Origin: Acidobacteriota bacterium
Lineage (GTDB): Bacteria; Acidobacteriota; UBA890; WLXD01
NCBI GenBank assembly: GCA_022571615.1
Contig: JACZXM010000153.1
Location: 1 to 7,031, forward strand
Length of the DNA stretch: 7,031 nucleotides
Reading direction: 5' to 3'
Shown here: positions 5,053 to 7,031 of the stretch, piece by piece
Position numbering within the stretch: the stretch's first letter is position 1
How the letters are laid out: every line of letters begins with the position of its first letter
Notes under the pieces: model-generated
The model's database searches: none
What the model saw: only the letters and a program-made list of their open reading frames with translations
Told to the model about the DNA's origin: nothing
Made by a program: the position numbers and the translations under genes

Positions 5053-5766
5053 ATGCGCAGAATCCTCCTTTTCAGCACTTCGACTGTCCACCCGGGCGGC
5101 TACATGGAATACGCGGTGCCCGTGGTACAGCGTTTTCTAGGTGCGCACCGATCGATCCTGTTTGTGCCCTACGCCCGCCCGAACGGCATGCCGCACGACC
5201 GCTACACCGAGCTATTTCGCACCCGACTCGGAAACGTGGGCTATCGGGTGGACGGGGTCCACGAGGCCGGCGATCCTTCGCAAGCGGTTCGCACCGCCGA
5301 GTCGATCTTCGTTGGCGGCGGCAACACCTTCGTGTTATTGCGAGCGTTGCACGAGGCGGGGATTGTGAAGACCATTCGCGCCCGGGTGGCTGAGGGCCTC
5401 CCCTACATGGGCAGCAGTGCCGGCTCCAACGTCGCCGGGCTGTCGATCGGCACGACCAACGACATGCCCATCGTGCGGCCGCCGAGCTTCGAGGCTCTCG
5501 GCCTGGTGCCGTTCAACATCAACCCCCACTATCTGGATCCCGACCCCGACTCCACACACATGGGGGAGACCCGCGAGACTCGCATCGACGAGTTTCACGC
5601 CTTCAATCCTCAGCCGGTCGTCGGGCTCCGAGAGGGCTCGTGGCTGCTGATCGACGGCACGTCGGTGAACCTTCAGGGCACCAACGGTGCGCGCGTATTT
5701 CGACGCCAACAGCAGCCCGAAGAAGTCGAGGCCGGAGCGTGTCTGGATTCCCTGCTGCAGGAGTGA
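5053..5766 (+). CDS. pepE: Dipeptidase E (alpha-aspartyl dipeptidase), peptidase family S51
   Basis: This cytoplasmic serine peptidase hydrolyses dipeptides with an N-terminal aspartate and has 237 residues, against 229 in Escherichia coli. The nucleophile elbow is G120-S-S122-A-G124, with S122 as the catalytic Ser. H159 in the NINPHYLDP segment (155-163) and E194 in GLREGSW (191-197) complete the Ser-His-Glu triad known from Salmonella PepE (S120, H157, E192). All three are shifted by exactly two residues, which supports the assignment strongly. Other family segments are STSTVHPGGY (8-17), FVPYARP (37-43) and the glycine-rich IFVGGGNTF (85-93). The start at 5053 has an AAGAGAG site upstream, and no earlier in-frame start fits the family. 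The 63-bp divergent gap to the malic enzyme gene suggests a shared control region. The stop is TGA at 5764, followed by a gene-poor gap. Confidence 0.95.
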   Translation: MRRILLFSTSTVHPGGYMEYAVPVVQRFLGAHRSILFVPYARPNGMPHDRYTELFRTRLGNVGYRVDGVHEAGDPSQAVRTAESIFVGGGNTFVLLRALHEAGIVKTIRARVAEGLPYMGSSAGSNVAGLSIGTTNDMPIVRPPSFEALGLVPFNINPHYLDPDPDSTHMGETRETRIDEFHAFNPQPVVGLREGSWLLIDGTSVNLQGTNGARVFRRQQQPEEVEAGACLDSLLQE

Positions 5767-6089
5767 CATCGATGCTCTCCATACCATCGACAACCGGGGG
5801 CCGCCTTGGGCGCCAGCAGACTCAAGCCGGCTTCATCGGCTGGGGCGCGGGAATCGCGCGTTAAGTCGAGGTTTCGCGGATGGGCCTCGAGGACATTGCT
5901 CCGATCGTCGCTTACATCCCGGGGCTGGAGCTCGACAACCACGACGGACGTCTCCACCGCGGAGCCTTGTCGCGGCCGGTCGATCGATAGCCCACCCCGA
6001 ACGAATTCTCTTGTTGGCCTCTACCCAAGATGGAGACTAGAATCTCTGGGTCTCGAAGCCACGTCACCTTGACCGCACGAGCCAAAGCG
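5767..6089. other. Intergenic stretch with no credible gene, between pepE and the kinase gene
   Basis: This stretch of about 320 bp holds only short open frames without family motifs or convincing ribosome binding sites. One plus-strand frame ends in a segment resembling a nucleotide-binding start (GFIGWGAG), but it stops a few residues later, so it is not called. A short stem (AGCCG 5824-5828 with CGGCT 5836-5840, 7-nt loop) lies 58 nt after the pepE stop and is too weak to call a terminator. The right end carries the candidate kinase promoter. Confidence 0.6.
6014..6043 (+). promoter_or_regulatory. Candidate sigma70 promoter for the kinase gene
   Basis: TTGGCC (6014-6019, four of six -35 bases) and TAGAAT (6038-6043, five of six -10 bases) are separated by 18 bp. 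Transcription would start near 6050, about 40 nt before the ATG at 6090. A small inverted repeat, GAGAC (6033-6037) with GTCTC (6050-6054), flanks the -10 and could be an operator or chance. If this promoter is real, the in-frame ATG at 6030 lies upstream of the transcript start and cannot be used. Confidence 0.38.
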
Positions 6090-7031
6090 ATGGGAACGAA
6101 AGACAAGGATGGCCGCCCCCGGCGCTTGGGTCGATACGTGGTCAAGCGGGAGATCGGCCAAGGCGGCATGGGCCGAGTCTACCTGGCCGAGGACCCGGGA
6201 ATCGGCCGCCAAGTCGCGATCAAGATCGTACACGTGAGCGAAGACGCTCCGTCCGAGTATCGGAGCCAGCTTCGCAAGCGTTTCGAGGTCGAGGTACGGG
6301 CGGCCGGGAATCTCACTCACCCGAACATCGCCACCATCTACGACGTCGGAGACGAGGACGGGTGCGCGTACGTGGCCATGGAGTACGTGCCCGGTGAGAG
6401 CCTCGAATCGGTCCTCATGTCCGAGCGCATGCTTTCGTTCAAGGAGATCTCCGACCTCACCAGCCAGCTGTGTCGCGCACTGGATTACGCCCACGACCGG
6501 GGTGTGATTCACCGGGACATCAAGCCGGCCAATGTCTTGCTCACGCCGGATGGCATCCCGAAGATCGTGGATTTCGGCGTTGCCAAGACGCTCTCCGGTG
6601 GCAGCGAGGCGAGCACTCGTCTCACCCAGGTCGGGACGATCATCGGGACCCCAGCGTACATGTCTCCCGAACAGGTCACCGGGCACGACGTCACCTCCGC
6701 GTCGGATCAGTTCTCTCTGGCGGTGATGGTCTACGAAATGCTCACCGGACGACTCCCGTTCCAGGGCGATGGCGCAACGACGATCATGTACAAGATCGTT
6801 CACGAGGCACCGCCGACGATGCGCAGTTTCAACAAGCGTCTGCCGGGCAAGATCGACGATGCCGTGCTACGGGCCCTCGCGAAGGACCCTTCCAAGCGCT
6901 ACCCGCGCTGCGTCGAGTTTGCCCGCGCGGTCCGCGCCGTCCTCAAGTCAGCTCCGTTCGAGGACGAAACGAGCGACGAGGCCAGCGCGCGCATCGACGC
7001 GACGATACTTCTGGATGCGTCTGCGCTGGGG
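6090..7031 (+). CDS. PknB-type serine/threonine protein kinase (N-terminal part; continues off the right edge)
   Basis: This is a Hanks-type kinase that phosphorylates Ser/Thr residues in partner proteins. The 314 residues present hold a complete catalytic domain (about 14-286). They include the ATP loop G23-Q-G-G-M-G28-R-V30, the VAIK lysine K45, helix-C E68 in FEVEVRAAGNLTHPNI, and the hinge MEYVPGESL (97-105). The catalytic loop is H141-R-D143-I-K-P-A-N148 and the metal-binding motif is D161-F-G163. GTPAYMSPEQ (186-195) closes an activation loop rich in Ser and Thr (169-187). All key residues are present and the HRD arginine suggests control by activation-loop phosphorylation. After the domain comes an acidic stretch (290-298) and then DATILLDASALG, cut by the window edge. 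No membrane helix is seen yet. The ATG at 6090 is chosen just before the domain, although its ribosome binding site is poor. In-frame alternatives are ATG 6030 and TTG 6069. Confidence 0.93.
   Translation, partial: MGTKDKDGRPRRLGRYVVKREIGQGGMGRVYLAEDPGIGRQVAIKIVHVSEDAPSEYRSQLRKRFEVEVRAAGNLTHPNIATIYDVGDEDGCAYVAMEYVPGESLESVLMSERMLSFKEISDLTSQLCRALDYAHDRGVIHRDIKPANVLLTPDGIPKIVDFGVAKTLSGGSEASTRLTQVGTIIGTPAYMSPEQVTGHDVTSASDQFSLAVMVYEMLTGRLPFQGDGATTIMYKIVHEAPPTMRSFNKRLPGKIDDAVLRALAKDPSKRYPRCVEFARAVRAVLKSAPFEDETSDEASARIDATILLDASALG

Noticed and set aside
5800..5864. Short plus-strand frame ending in GFIGWGAG, like the start of a Rossmann dehydrogenase
   Set aside because: It stops within a few residues, and the following sequence in other frames does not continue a dehydrogenase pattern. 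It is more likely chance than a gene remnant.
6030..6089. In-frame upstream ATG (6030) for the kinase
   Set aside because: It has no ribosome binding site and lies upstream of the best promoter's expected transcript start. The added residues do not belong to the kinase fold. It is kept only as an alternative.
6021..6803. 260-residue open frame on the minus strand
   Set aside because: It is the mirror-register shadow of the kinase gene, whose catalytic motifs are intact on the plus strand.
1..7031. Possible CRISPR array, insertion sequence ends, tRNA/rRNA, toxin-antitoxin or phage genes
   Set aside because: I saw no regularly spaced repeats, transposase or integrase motifs, tRNA-like cloverleaf sequences or small paired toxin genes on either strand.

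Overview
The window is high-G+C DNA carrying ordinary, tightly packed bacterial chromosomal genes. It looks Gram-negative: there is a diderm-style lipoprotein with an LGAC lipobox, FeoA, and a Fur-box-like operator. A serine/threonine kinase of the PknB type and an SfcA-type malic enzyme would fit a gammaproteobacterium or an acidobacterium, but I cannot fix the phylum from this sequence.

Layout from left to right. (1) The 5' part of feoA (ferrous iron transport) lies on the minus strand and runs off the left edge. A 17-bp Fur-like palindrome sits upstream of it. (2) A compact three-gene minus-strand operon follows: a cupin protein (1620-1210), a small four-helix membrane protein built from two similar halves (1216-839), and a second four-helix membrane protein of unknown function (831-367). 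The first pair overlaps by 7 nt and the second pair is 7 nt apart. (3) A divergent intergenic region (1621-1890) contains a strong nested stem-loop. It leads into a plus-strand lipoprotein with an esterase-like phytase-family beta-propeller (1891-3171). (4) A malic enzyme lies convergent on the minus strand (4989-3232), with a hairpin between the two 3' ends. (5) Dipeptidase E (pepE, 5053-5766) is divergent from the malic enzyme. (6) A gap of about 320 bp with no credible gene holds a candidate promoter for a serine/threonine protein kinase, which starts at 6090 and runs off the right edge.

The genes do not form one pathway. They are separate housekeeping or accessory units: iron uptake, a small operon of unknown role, an exported propeller lipoprotein, a malate-to-pyruvate enzyme, cleavage of N-terminal-Asp dipeptides, and a signalling kinase. 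I found no CRISPR array, insertion sequence, tRNA, rRNA, toxin-antitoxin pair or phage signature. I see no evidence of a new defence or mobile system. The best leads are the Fur-like operator, the internally duplicated membrane protein in a coupled operon with unknown partners, the stem-loop ahead of the lipoprotein gene, the malic enzyme start site, and the near-exclusive use of CTC before Glu codons.
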